Assembly: GCA_026994125.1 (NCBI GenBank)
Contig: JALWRJ010000312.1
Span: 1-17,909, forward strand
Reading direction: 5' to 3'
Source: Cyclobacteriaceae bacterium
Lineage (GTDB): Bacteria > Bacteroidota > Bacteroidia > Cytophagales > Cyclobacteriaceae
Length of the DNA: 17,909 nucleotides
The position numbers and the translations under genes were made by a program. This document shows, piece after piece, positions 7,650-16,673 of the stretch; positions within the stretch are counted from its first letter, which is position 1; the number at the start of each line of letters is the position of its first letter. The notes under the pieces were generated by a model, which searched no databases, was not told the origin of the DNA, and saw only the letters and a program-made list of their open reading frames with translations.

Positions 7650-8190
7650 ATGGCTGATTAGCATGGCCAGCATTATAGTTCCTCTGCTGGTTGCATTTTT
7701 GTTTTTTACTACCCAAGGCAGCAAAGCTCCCGATTGGGTACATTATTTACCCTTACTAAATGCGTGTATTAACGGAACTACAGCTCTATTATTGATTGTT
7801 GCCATACGCCAGGTTAAGAATGGTAATAAAAAGCTGCACCAAAGGCTTATGACTATAGCTTTTGTGCTGGGTGTTGTCTTTTTAGTTTCCTATGTTACCT
7901 ACCATGCATTAGTGCCATCTACCCGTTATGGCGATATTAACCATGATGGCGTATTGCAAGTGGCTGAAAAACAAGCGGCAGGAGCTTTGCGAACCATTTA
8001 CCTTGGCCTACTGTTATCACATATTTTAGCTGCGGTAGCTGCATTACCTTTTATATTAACTGCATTTACCTTTGCATTGAAACAGGAGTTTGCCAAACAT
8101 CGTAAATGGGTAAGGTTTGCTTTTCCGCTGTGGCTTTATGTAGCTATTACCGGAGTGGCCGTATATGTAATGATAAGCCCATATTATTAG
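7636..8190 (+). CDS. DUF420 membrane protein (CtaM-like oxidase assembly factor) with an EF-hand-like loop
   Basis: This 184-residue protein has five predicted helices (about 8-25, 36-57, 70-90, 119-147, 160-178). It carries DUF420 signatures: LPLLNACINGTTALLL, a THIL-like LLLSHILAAVAALP, KHRKWVRFAFPLWLYV and the terminal SPYY. Bacillus CtaM (YozB) belongs to DUF420 and is needed for active aa3-type oxidases, so an assembly role fits the neighbourhood. Between helices 3 and 4 the loop D100-I-N102-H-D104-G-V-L-Q-V-A-E111 matches the 12-residue EF-hand/dockerin calcium pattern (DxNxDGxLxxxE). The ATG lies inside the SCO-like gene, which implies coupled translation. Both genes lie after the terminator, so they may be expressed apart from the structural genes. 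Confidence 0.85.
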   Translation: MQTNKWLISMASIIVPLLVAFLFFTTQGSKAPDWVHYLPLLNACINGTTALLLIVAIRQVKNGNKKLHQRLMTIAFVLGVVFLVSYVTYHALVPSTRYGDINHDGVLQVAEKQAAGALRTIYLGLLLSHILAAVAALPFILTAFTFALKQEFAKHRKWVRFAFPLWLYVAITGVAVYVMISPYY

Positions 8191-8310
8191 TGGGCTAATA
8201 CTTTGTCTATTGTTTACCTACCAAAACCCAACCTTACTGTAAACATACTCCCACTTTCACTTCGTATTTACCTTGGCATTTTTCACCTTTGTGGCTAAAG
8301 ATTTTATACT

Positions 8311-9415
8311 ATGAATGCAGATCAGTTAAAAGCCTTAAACGCCCGTGTAATTGCTTTACGGGACTACCTTTGACTACGATAAGAAAATAGAAGAAATAGA
8401 AGAATTAGAGCAATTATCTGCGCAACCCGGCTTTTGGGACGACCCCAAAGAAGCCGAAAAATCCATGCAACTCATTAAAAATAAAAAGCTATGGACACAT
8501 AGTTTTGAAGAAGTACAAACCGCCTACGATGATGTGGCTACACTTTATGAATTTCTTGAGAGTGGTGATGTACCCGAGCAGGAAGTTGAAGACGAATACC
8601 AAAAAGCGTTGACCAAGGTAGAGCAATTGGAGTTTAAACGAATGCTCCGTAACGAAGAAGACCAACTAAGTGCCATGCTCGAAATTAATCCGGGGGCAGG
8701 TGGTACCGAAAGCCAGGATTGGGCCGAAATGCTGATGCGTATGTACAGTATGTGGGCCGAAAAACAAGGTTTTACTTTAAAACAAGCTAATTATCAGGCA
8801 GGAGATACGGCCGGTATTAAATCGGTAACCCTCGAAATTACCGGTGATTTTGCCTATGGTTATTTAAAATCTGAAATTGGGGTACACCGCCTGGTGCGTA
8901 TTTCTCCCTTCGATTCTGGCGGAAGAAGGCATACTTCTTTTGCATCGGTGTATGCGTATCCGGTAATTGATGATACCATTCAAATTGAAATTAATCCAGC
9001 CGATATTCGGTGGGATACCTTTCGTTCGGGCGGATCCGGAGGCCAAAATGTAAATAAAGTTGAAACAGCCGTGCGGCTTCATCATGCTCCATCGGGTTTG
9101 GTGGTAGAGTGCCAGCAAGAACGTTCGCAACTTAAAAACAAAGAAAAAGCACTAAAAATGCTAAAATCCAGGCTTTATCAAATAGAAATTGACAAAAAGA
9201 ATGAAGCGCGCGATGCCATTGAAGGTACTAAATTGAAGATTGACTTTGGTTCCCAAATTAGAAATTATGTGTTGCACCCGTACAAATTGGTTAAAGATAC
9301 CCGTACCGGAGTAGAACGTACCGATGTGCAACACGTGTTAGATGGAGACCTTATGGGATTTATTAAGGCCTTTTTAATGCAATCGGCCGGAGACACTCCA
9401 AAAGAAAAAAGTTAG
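8311..9415 (+). CDS. prfB: Peptide chain release factor 2, expressed by programmed +1 frameshift
   Basis: Release factor 2 ends translation at UAA and UGA. The gene opens with ATG at 8311 and runs 20 codons to an in-frame TGA (8371-8373). Reading resumes one base forward at GAC 8372 and continues to TAG at 9413-9415, giving about 367 residues, close to the E. coli 365. Numbered along the shifted product, the stop-recognition tripeptide S198-P199-F200 (RF2 type; RF1 has PxT) and the catalytic G243-G244-Q245 are present, 45 residues apart as in E. coli. N-terminal coiled-coil acidic helices precede them ([12 protein letters not shown]). A 120-bp gap separates it from the DUF420 gene, so it probably has its own promoter, though I could not identify one convincingly. 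Low RF2 favours the frameshift, giving autoregulation. Confidence 0.96.
8357..8374 (+). promoter_or_regulatory. prfB +1 programmed frameshift site
   Basis: The slip site is CTT TGA C at 8368-8374. The P-site tRNA-Leu on CTT slips one base to TTT while the UGA waits for RF2, then GAC is read. This heptamer is identical to the E. coli site. The upstream stimulator is weak: instead of AGGGGG three bases before CTT, the sequence here is TTACGGGACTAC, with only a short GGG(A) able to pair with the 16S 3' end and a slightly longer spacer. Confidence 0.93.
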
Positions 9416-9555
9416 TAGAGCAAGTTCACTTTGTTAGTTGAATTTAAGAAATTTTAAAGTTCAGAATTATCAAAAATAATCCCATTAAATCTTCTTTTAC
9501 AGGCCAATTTTGGCTGCTATGTATAAGCTCGTTTTTATTTTTCACCAGCTTTAAT

Positions 9556-10671
9556 ATGATAATTCCTGAACTGCCTAACTACCTGACTTCGTTGGGAGGA
9601 GGTGCCTATAAAGGTTTTATTATTTCGTTGTTTACGCTTACGGCTGCCATTAGCCGACCCTTTAGTGGCAAATTAGCCGATACCATTGGCCGTATTCCGG
9701 TGATGATTATTGGTGCAGGAGTGTGTTTTGTAATTGGATTTGCCTACCCTATGGTAACCACCGTAGCCGGGTTCCTCTTGCTTCGCTTGCTGCATGGGTT
9801 TTCTACCGGTTTTAAGCCCACGGGCACTTCGGCCTATGTTGCCGATGTGGTACCTTTAAACAAGCGAGGCGAAGCCATGGGAATTTTAGGCGTTTTTGGT
9901 AGTTTAGGCATAGCTGCAGGCCCTGCCATCGGTGGTTTTTTGGCTCATTATTACAATACCGGTATTATGTTTTACTCTTCTTCGGCTTCTGCCATTTTAT
10001 CGGTTGTTATTTTAATGGGAATGAAAGAAACATTGCCCGATAAGCAACGTTTTAAATGGTATCAACTGTACATCAAACGAGGTGATATTTTTGAACCTTT
10101 GGTAAAAGCACCTTCCATTGTAATGTTTTTAAGCGCCTATTCGTTTGGCGTAATTCTTACCATTATTCCTGATTTTAGCGATTATTTAGGGGTGGCTAAC
10201 CGAGGCTACTTTTTTGCCAGTTTTACTGCGGCCTCTATATTGGTACGGGTAGTTGCCGGTAAGGTATCTGATACCTATGGCCGCCTGGCTGTACTGCGGG
10301 TTTCTACCCTTATGGTGATGGTGGCAATGCTTACGGTAGGTTTGGCTACCACACCTGCTTGGCTTTTGCTATCCGCTGCTTTTTTAGGGGTGGCTGCGGG
10401 TATGAATTCTCCAACCATTTTTGCCTGGACTATCGATTTAAGTAACCCATTACGTAGAGCCCGGGCAATGGCTACCATGTATATTTCAATGGAAGTGGGT
10501 ATTGGTTTAGGCGCCATAGTTTCAGGTTTTCTTTTTGGTAATCATACCGACCGGATTCCTTATACGTTTTTTGTGGGTGCTTTGCTGGCCGGTTTAGCTT
10601 TTTTATATGTAAGGTATGGCTATAAGGCTCCGCTAAATATTGAATCTAACGCTCTCCAGGATGAAAAATAA
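9556..10671 (+). CDS. Major facilitator superfamily transporter (start uncertain; TM1 extends upstream)
   Basis: From the first ATG the protein has 371 residues and about eleven helices. The motif A of MFS carriers is clear after the second helix (GKLADTIGRIPV) and repeats more weakly in the second half (GKVSDTYGRLAV), giving the two six-helix halves. The substrate cannot be told; drug/H+ antiporter-like export is one option. Upstream of the ATG the same frame stays open from 9448 and encodes FWLLCISSFLFFTSF directly before MIIPELP. This is a convincing first helix, so the ATG is probably internal. No ATG, GTG or TTG exists in frame there; ATT at 9466 or 9451 is possible, or a shift from TTG at 9438. 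The coordinates here are the conservative choice. The stop overlaps the next gene by 11 bp. Confidence 0.88.
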   Translation: MIIPELPNYLTSLGGGAYKGFIISLFTLTAAISRPFSGKLADTIGRIPVMIIGAGVCFVIGFAYPMVTTVAGFLLLRLLHGFSTGFKPTGTSAYVADVVPLNKRGEAMGILGVFGSLGIAAGPAIGGFLAHYYNTGIMFYSSSASAILSVVILMGMKETLPDKQRFKWYQLYIKRGDIFEPLVKAPSIVMFLSAYSFGVILTIIPDFSDYLGVANRGYFFASFTAASILVRVVAGKVSDTYGRLAVLRVSTLMVMVAMLTVGLATTPAWLLLSAAFLGVAAGMNSPTIFAWTIDLSNPLRRARAMATMYISMEVGIGLGAIVSGFLFGNHTDRIPYTFFVGALLAGLAFLYVRYGYKAPLNIESNALQDEK

Positions 10672-11296
10672 ATGGTTACTTTTATTTGTGTTGGATGCTG
10701 CTCTGCATTTACTTACTACCTGGGTTGAGTTGCCCTTGCTAAACCATATTACCAAGCCTTTGCTTATGGTGTTTTTGGCCGGCTATTTTATAAGCCAGTC
10801 CAATACTCAGCATAGTGTGTGGGTTTTGTTAGCTTTGATTTTTTCGTGGTTAGGCGATGGCTTTTTAATGTATCAGCATGTAAAACCTATCTATTTTATG
10901 CTGGGTTTGGGTTCCTTTTTGCTGGCGCATGTAAGCTATATGGTTAGGTTTAGTTTTTTTAAAACAGTGGTACCTATTAAGCTTGCGCTTATAGGGGTAG
11001 GGGTGTGCATTTTGTACGGTGGGGTGTTGCTAATGCAGCTCTGGCCGGGTTTAGGAGGTCTTAAATTGCCTGTGGTTTCGTATGCATGGGTGCTTATGGC
11101 TATGGGCAGCATGGCTTTTCTTAAAACCTGGCGTAGTCAATCCATAATTACCCTGGGTGCTTTGTTGTTTATTATCTCCGATTCGCTTATTGCCTATGAT
11201 AAGTTTGTGCAGCCCATTACAGCCAGTCGGTTTTTAATTATGAGCACCTACATTGCGGCTCAGTTTCTATTAATACAAGGTCTTCGGGAATCTTAA
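10661..11296 (+). CDS. YhhN/TMEM86-family lysoplasmalogenase
   Basis: This 211-residue polytopic protein has about eight helices with the conserved family motifs: SWLGDGFLM (the 'SxxGD' motif), LLAHVSYM and GALLFIISDSLIAYDKF (the 'SD...A..KF' motif). Members of this family hydrolyse the vinyl-ether bond of lysoplasmalogens in the membrane; the substrate in this organism is unknown. I chose ATG 10661, which gives a natural MKNKWLLLF start overlapping the MFS stop by 11 bp; TTG at 10640 in the same frame would add seven residues. The overlap implies cotranscription with the transporter. A convergent 64-bp gap separates it from the large minus-strand gene. Confidence 0.85.
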   Translation: MKNKWLLLFVLDAALHLLTTWVELPLLNHITKPLLMVFLAGYFISQSNTQHSVWVLLALIFSWLGDGFLMYQHVKPIYFMLGLGSFLLAHVSYMVRFSFFKTVVPIKLALIGVGVCILYGGVLLMQLWPGLGGLKLPVVSYAWVLMAMGSMAFLKTWRSQSIITLGALLFIISDSLIAYDKFVQPITASRFLIMSTYIAAQFLLIQGLRES

Positions 11297-11360
11297 CCGG
11301 CTAGCGGTATAAGCGCTACTTAGCAAAGCGTACCAAATGTACTGCAGAAACAAGCAAGGA

Positions 11361-14300
11361 CTACCTTAAAAGTACTACTCCGCCATATTTTTCAATAGTA
11401 CCACGGTCTCTAAACGAGCTGGTATAGCGTACCACCCAACTGTATTGCCCGGCAGGCAAAGGTTCTCCATTTAAGGTGCCGTCCCAGGCAAAAGCAGGAT
11501 CTGATGAATTATATACCAACTCGCCCCAACGATTGTAGATAAATATCTCAAAGGTATCTACGTATTTGGTAAACAGCGAATAGGTACTATTTACTCCACC
11601 CGGTTTAAAGGCATTGGGGCCACTTACCACCGGAATACAATCTTCAACGGCATTCGATTGGTCTTCGGTAACGCACCCAAAGCTGTTGGTGCCTTCAAAC
11701 GTGTAGAGCCCACCAATAGCTAATTGTATGGCTTGTGTGGTTTCTCCGGTACTCCATAGGTAGCTCACAAAGTTAGGCCCTGCATCCAAGGTAAGTAGGC
11801 TGTCGTCTGGGCAAAATACCGGGGCACTGGATAGGTTAGAAGGAGTTAATGGAATCCTGTTTATAACAATAGAATCGGCCTGGCTGCAACCGCTTCCTGT
11901 GTCAATTACCTCTGCTTTGTACAAACCTTCGTCTAAAGCAGTAATGGTAGAGCCGGTTTGCACCAGTTCGCTATTATTTAAAAGCCATTTATACGTGAGC
12001 GCCTGGTTGCCGCTACCACCATTTACGTTGGCTGTAAGGGTAAAAGGCTGGCCGTCATCGCAAGCCAAGGATGAGCTTACGCTAACCGTAAAAGCTGCCG
12101 GAATAGTTACATTAATAGCTTCGGTTTGGTTACAACTTTGGTTTATAGTGTGCGAGGCTGTAACAGAATACGTATTGGTACCAGTAATACTAACGGTAAT
12201 GCTTTGCGTAGTTTCACCGGTACTCCAAATATATCCCAAATTGGCCCCGTTATAGCCGCCATTTCCTTGAGCTGTAAGTGTAACAATGCCATTGCAAATA
12301 TTGGATCGATCCTCATCAATGCTAAGGGTAGGTGTAGGGGTAAGCACAACATTTACCTGTTGTATATTTTCGCAAGTAACGGGCGGTCCGGTAGTAGCCG
12401 ATGCCCTAAACGATACAGTGTTGCTGCCCAAAGAGGTGTATGCCTGCGATAATGGATTACCTGCTGTGGCAAAGTTATCAAGGCTCCATTCCAGGTTGGT
12501 ACCCGTAGTTAGGCTGGTTACAAAAGGGGTAAAGTCTAACGAAGTGCCACATTGCAAAATGGGGTTAGCACCAATGGTTAGGTCGGACAGGGCAGGGGTG
12601 CCTATTACTAAGTTTTGAGCTACCGGAGGGCTTGTGGCCGGGTTGCCTATCCAGGTAGCAATACAATTTGGGGTGGCATCTTCTTGAATTTCAAGTGTAT
12701 AGGTGCTTGCCGGCAGGTTGCTGATTGTAAAGTTACCGGCCCCTGTACCGGTTCCGGTAAATGTAGTGCCGGCATTATTTACATCGCGCAAGGTGGCCGT
12801 AAAACTACCCAAACTGCCGGAGTTTACCGTTACGGTATAGTCCACACGACCATCGCCACCTGCACAGCTTTCGTCTGTAGCGGTAGCAGCCGTTATGCTA
12901 AAATTGGTCGGGTTAGTAACCACCACATTTATGGTTTGCCTACAACCTGTTACATTATTGGTAAACGTTAAGGCGTTGGTTCCGGCCGGAATACCCGGTA
13001 TATTAAAGGGTAAGGGTGTGGTATCAGTTATGGTACCGGAAACCCCTGCTACATCGTAGGTAAAACTGCCCGGGGTAGTAATAGTAGTTATATCAATGGT
13101 GCCATCGGGAGATCCACAACTGGCCGGGGCGCCTTCAACAGCCGTAAACACCGGAGCCGCATTAACCGTAATAATTACCTGGTCTGTTACGGTGCACGAG
13201 CCAATGGAACCTCCTAAATTGATAGTGGCATCTACTTGTATGGTGTAGGTGCCTGCTGCCAGGTTTTGAGCTCCCACGTCAAAAGAACGTGTTCCAGGCT
13301 GAGCTAACCCGTTAATAGTCCAAACATAGGTATCTGCATTTACCTGAGAATCCAGTATTAAAGGGTCGTTTTCACAAATAGTTTGATCCGGGCCTACATC
13401 AATGGGTAAGGGAGGCCCTACAAAGGTGGCAGCAGTGGTGGTGCAGCCACTGGTACGGTCAGTAATAATTACATTGTAATTACCCGAGGTAGTTACGGTT
13501 ATACTTGGAGTGGTTTCTCCTGTGTTCCAGGCAAAATCTAAATCAGCTATATTGGAGGGTGGGGTATTGTACACAGGCAATGTGGCACTGGCTCCACATA
13601 AAAATGTATTGGTGGGTAAATCAGAAGTTTGAGGGGGAGGGCTAACAGTAATTATTTCATTAAAGGTTCCCACCGGGTTGATACACCTGTTTTTTATGAG
13701 CAATGCTACACTGTGGTCGCCTGAGGTTGACAGCGTAAGGGTATCTTGCAAATTCGTAGAGGTAAACACAATATTCCCCGAAGGGTCTGATATTTGCCAC
13801 TCTACTGAATCGATACTAGAGGTAGTGGTAGCTGTAATATAAACGGGCTGGCCAATACATACCGGGCTTGAAACAGTAATACTCCCGGTACTGCCTGCGG
13901 TTCCGTTTTGTTGAATAAAATTAGGTAACCCCAACCTGCTGGTTTTACCGGCCAGGTTAAACGAGCTTGCATTATAGGTAGAAGCCTGTAAGGTATCGGC
14001 TATTACATTTATGGTACCAAGTGCCGGGCTCCCGTTTTCGGCTACATATACCTGGCCATCGGGGCCGGTTTGTATGGCACCTACTTCTATGCCCGGGCTT
14101 ATGATGGGCATGCTTAAGTTAAGGCTATCATTAAAATCGAGCCAGTACTCCATAATTTGTGAAGAAGCTCCGTTGGCAATAGATACCAATATTTTAGGGC
14201 CGCTAAACTCAATTCCATAGGCATTGCCCGTGGCACCGGCAGCTGTTAAATCGGCTCTGCGCAAATTGCTTACCTGGCCATTGGCTGCATTAAAATCGAA

Positions 14301-16673
14301 CACATCCAGGTAACTGGTAGTGGTTCCATTTAGGGTTTCAACTACGGCCAAGCCTAATAAACTCCCATTTAGTTTCATATAACCTTTGCCGTTTTCGGGT
14401 GCGGTAAACAAATATTCTTTGCCCACGCTGCTTACTACCGGAGTGCCTATGCCGGTAGCACTTATGGGATAGGCTCTAAAATTATTATTGCCGTATTCAT
14501 GGATAATTACCCAGTTATTAGAGGCGGTAATCCGCTCGGTGCTTCGTGCAAAGAGCAGTACATTTTTTTCAACTACAGCTCCTTTTCCATTATTAGCCTT
14601 TAAATCAAATAAAGAATAGCTAAAATGGTAGGAGGTACCTGTAGATCCAATATTATTCTCGGTAGTAAAAATATAAAACAGGGTTTCATCGCCCGGTACT
14701 GCCACTGCAATAACCGATTGTGCTGCCGGACCCGTGGCATTAGGAGTGCCCCCCAAACCGGAATCAATTTGTGTATGGGTTTGGTCGTAAATCACATCGC
14801 CATCGGTATAAAAAATGATCTCCCCATTTCGGTCTGATACGGCTGTACAACCCTCCATGGCATTCATTTGCCCATCGGTGAGGGCATTGGTGGCCGGTGG
14901 GTTAAAATCGATACCGGCCTGGTTGCCAAAATACCACACATTGGCACGTTGGCTGGGGGCAATACCTGGTATGGTGGTGTCATATTCCTGCACTTGCACT
15001 CCGGCATAGGTAGAGCAGCCGGTACCAGGGTCAGTTGCCACTACATAGTAGTAACCTGCCGAGTCAGGAGTAAGTGTTTTACCCATATCTCCATTACTCC
15101 AGGCATAGGTTAAGTTGCCGGGGTCGTTTTGTACCTGTACGGTAACACTAAATGGTGTACAGGTGGGGCCGTATTGGGGAAGCTCACACTGGCAAGCCAC
15201 TGTATCCTGGGGCAGGGTAAGCTGTGCCTGAAAATCGTTAATGGTAACCGGCATATTAAACGTACGAGCCTGGCCATTTAAATTGGCACGCATGGTTACC
15301 GTATAAGTACCTGCGGTTGTGTAGGTATAAAAAGGGGCAAAGTCGGTACTGGTGTTGCCATCTCCAAAATCCCATTGAATACTATTAGGAGCAGGCGACA
15401 CCTGGGGGTAGAAAGTGGTAGGTGCATTGGCACAATTACCTGCTGTTGTAAATGTTAAGCTATTAAACACCGGGGGGCGTGTGGGAAGCAAAGCCGGAAA
15501 CTGCAATGAGTTAAAATTGGTGCCGTTTTCAATGGCGGGGGTGTAGGTAGTTAAGGCAGCTACCGAATCAATGTCGGTAAGCATTCCAATTAAAAAAGGT
15601 CCGCTAGAGGTTTCCTGATAGAGATGATATAAATTACCATCCGGCCCTTTTTGTAGCCCGTAGCTACCAAATACAGGGCTTGGGATAACCGATTGTGGCG
15701 AAAGCACAATGGTGGTATCTACCAAATCGAATTGCATAAGGTTACCCGTGGTACCGGCTCCATTACCAAAAATAGAATAATATAATTTAGAACCGTCATT
15801 CGAAAAAGCGACATCAAAAATGGCTTCTCCGGTGGCTCCTACATTGCTTACGCCTGAGTTTGGTATTTCTTTATCAAAACTCAGGGTGCCGGTGGCCAGG
15901 TCTATATCTAACAGCTGAATGTTTACATTAGCGCTTTTAGGAGCTACGGCAATTTTACTGGAGTCGGCATTAAAAGTAATGTGAGCCGCATCCATTACTG
16001 CTCCTAAGTTAACTACCGCTTCGCTCCAACTAGCCGGTGTGCTGTTATCAATGGTAAGCACTTTATAGGTATTGCTGCCTTGGTCTAAGGTAATTAAATA
16101 GTAGCCATTGTTGGCATCGTTGGCAATGGCCAACATACCATCAGCCGGGGTTGCCGTGCTGTTGGCTATGGCATTATTCATTTGAATGGCTGTGCCCAGC
16201 GGGGGTTGTAATAGGGTGGCATTGCCCGGGTCGGCCATGTCAATTTCAGAAAACTGAATGCCTGAAGCCGCTGTATTGGTAAAAATATAATACCTGTCGT
16301 TGTTACCGGGCACCGGGCTTATAGCTACACTCTGATTTTTTTGCGGATCGGCTTGCAAGGTAGTGGTAGTGGCTCCGTTCATTTTTACAAACGAAGCATC
16401 GTAAATATCTATGCCATCGGTGTAAAAAAGCAGGTCGCCCGTTTCGGGTTGGTTGGCCGTAGCATTTCCTTTGCCGGTTATATTAAACGGAGGCTGTTTA
16501 TATCCGGTAATAAGTACTGGTACATCGTTGGGACGTGTAAATTCAACGGCCTGGTTGTTGTTTCCAAAATACCAATGTTGCAAGGCAAAATCCTGCGCTA
16601 TTACAGGGCGAACCATAAAAAACACACTAAGAAAGCCAAAACTAAGGATAACCTTTTTTACACAAATGGGCAT
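11361..16673 (-). CDS. Giant secreted multidomain protein with CHU_C / type B T9SS sorting domain
   Basis: This is a 1770-residue exported protein. In order: a signal peptide (1-26, ending VIAQ); propeller-like module 1 (about 28-398); a PKD domain with WDFGDG at 434-439 and YTYTTAGTYTVTM (about 402-482); an Ig-like module (W525); propeller-like module 2 (about 577-921, ending LGLPNFIQ); and Ig-like or SprB-like repeats. These repeats carry the W-[SN]TGETT signature at W1049, W1483 and W1640, and the Cys-Gly motifs SCGSPDG and SCAGGDG. The C-terminal CHU_C domain (1687-1770) reads NAFKPGG, IYNRWGELVY, WDGTLNGEPLPAGQY and ends GGVVLLR. That domain directs export by the type IX secretion system and surface attachment in Bacteroidota. 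The role is probably an adhesin or motility-associated surface protein; no enzyme domain is visible. It has no CDS downstream in its direction within the window and faces a porP-like gene. Confidence 0.93.
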   Translation of the reverse strand: MPICVKKVILSFGFLSVFFMVRPVIAQDFALQHWYFGNNNQAVEFTRPNDVPVLITGYKQPPFNITGKGNATANQPETGDLLFYTDGIDIYDASFVKMNGATTTTLQADPQKNQSVAISPVPGNNDRYYIFTNTAASGIQFSEIDMADPGNATLLQPPLGTAIQMNNAIANSTATPADGMLAIANDANNGYYLITLDQGSNTYKVLTIDNSTPASWSEAVVNLGAVMDAAHITFNADSSKIAVAPKSANVNIQLLDIDLATGTLSFDKEIPNSGVSNVGATGEAIFDVAFSNDGSKLYYSIFGNGAGTTGNLMQFDLVDTTIVLSPQSVIPSPVFGSYGLQKGPDGNLYHLYQETSSGPFLIGMLTDIDSVAALTTYTPAIENGTNFNSLQFPALLPTRPPVFNSLTFTTAGNCANAPTTFYPQVSPAPNSIQWDFGDGNTSTDFAPFYTYTTAGTYTVTMRANLNGQARTFNMPVTINDFQAQLTLPQDTVACQCELPQYGPTCTPFSVTVQVQNDPGNLTYAWSNGDMGKTLTPDSAGYYYVVATDPGTGCSTYAGVQVQEYDTTIPGIAPSQRANVWYFGNQAGIDFNPPATNALTDGQMNAMEGCTAVSDRNGEIIFYTDGDVIYDQTHTQIDSGLGGTPNATGPAAQSVIAVAVPGDETLFYIFTTENNIGSTGTSYHFSYSLFDLKANNGKGAVVEKNVLLFARSTERITASNNWVIIHEYGNNNFRAYPISATGIGTPVVSSVGKEYLFTAPENGKGYMKLNGSLLGLAVVETLNGTTTSYLDVFDFNAANGQVSNLRRADLTAAGATGNAYGIEFSGPKILVSIANGASSQIMEYWLDFNDSLNLSMPIISPGIEVGAIQTGPDGQVYVAENGSPALGTINVIADTLQASTYNASSFNLAGKTSRLGLPNFIQQNGTAGSTGSITVSSPVCIGQPVYITATTTSSIDSVEWQISDPSGNIVFTSTNLQDTLTLSTSGDHSVALLIKNRCINPVGTFNEIITVSPPPQTSDLPTNTFLCGASATLPVYNTPPSNIADLDFAWNTGETTPSITVTTSGNYNVIITDRTSGCTTTAATFVGPPLPIDVGPDQTICENDPLILDSQVNADTYVWTINGLAQPGTRSFDVGAQNLAAGTYTIQVDATINLGGSIGSCTVTDQVIITVNAAPVFTAVEGAPASCGSPDGTIDITTITTPGSFTYDVAGVSGTITDTTPLPFNIPGIPAGTNALTFTNNVTGCRQTINVVVTNPTNFSITAATATDESCAGGDGRVDYTVTVNSGSLGSFTATLRDVNNAGTTFTGTGTGAGNFTISNLPASTYTLEIQEDATPNCIATWIGNPATSPPVAQNLVIGTPALSDLTIGANPILQCGTSLDFTPFVTSLTTGTNLEWSLDNFATAGNPLSQAYTSLGSNTVSFRASATTGPPVTCENIQQVNVVLTPTPTLSIDEDRSNICNGIVTLTAQGNGGYNGANLGYIWSTGETTQSITVSITGTNTYSVTASHTINQSCNQTEAINVTIPAAFTVSVSSSLACDDGQPFTLTANVNGGSGNQALTYKWLLNNSELVQTGSTITALDEGLYKAEVIDTGSGCSQADSIVINRIPLTPSNLSSAPVFCPDDSLLTLDAGPNFVSYLWSTGETTQAIQLAIGGLYTFEGTNSFGCVTEDQSNAVEDCIPVVSGPNAFKPGGVNSTYSLFTKYVDTFEIFIYNRWGELVYNSSDPAFAWDGTLNGEPLPAGQYSWVVRYTSSFRDRGTIEKYGGVVLLR
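13911..14945 (-). repeat. Propeller-like module, copy 2, in the giant protein
   Basis: Protein residues about 577-921. It opens with VWYFGNQAG (W580) and contains GEIIFYTDGDVIYD, QSVIAVAVPGDETLFYIF and TGPDGQVYVA, and ends with the canonical LGLPNFIQ. It is clearly homologous to copy 1 but strongly diverged, so the duplication is old or the copies were acquired separately. Confidence 0.78.
15480..16592 (-). repeat. Propeller-like module, copy 1, in the giant protein
   Basis: Protein residues about 28-398. It opens with HWYFGNNN (W34) and contains GDLLFYTDGIDIYD, QSVAISPVPGNNDRYYIF and KGPDGNLYHL, the same landmarks in the same order as copy 2. Its end (LQFPALLP) is diverged from the family's LGLPNFIQ. 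Confidence 0.75.

Noticed and set aside
8191..8310. Promoter for prfB (CACCTTTG near 8284)
   Set aside because: It resembles the -7 box but no -33 element with acceptable spacing was found, so I do not list it as a feature.
8351..9415. prfB beginning at TTG 8351
   Set aside because: It would skip the conserved frameshift leader; the ATG at 8311 with CTTTGAC explains the sequence fully.
11302..11318. Possible terminator hairpin TAGCG...CGCTA between the lysoplasmalogenase and giant genes
   Set aside because: The stem is only 5 bp and no T-run follows on either strand.
11899..12971. Several overlapping forward ORFs inside the giant minus-strand gene
   Set aside because: They are antisense shadows of a long, domain-rich coding frame and have no recognisable protein features.
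11700..13560. Short DNA repeats resembling a tandem array (GGTTTCTCC/GGTACTCCA blocks)
   Set aside because: They are the codons of recurring W-STGETT Ig-like motifs, spaced irregularly; not CRISPR or a DNA-level repeat.
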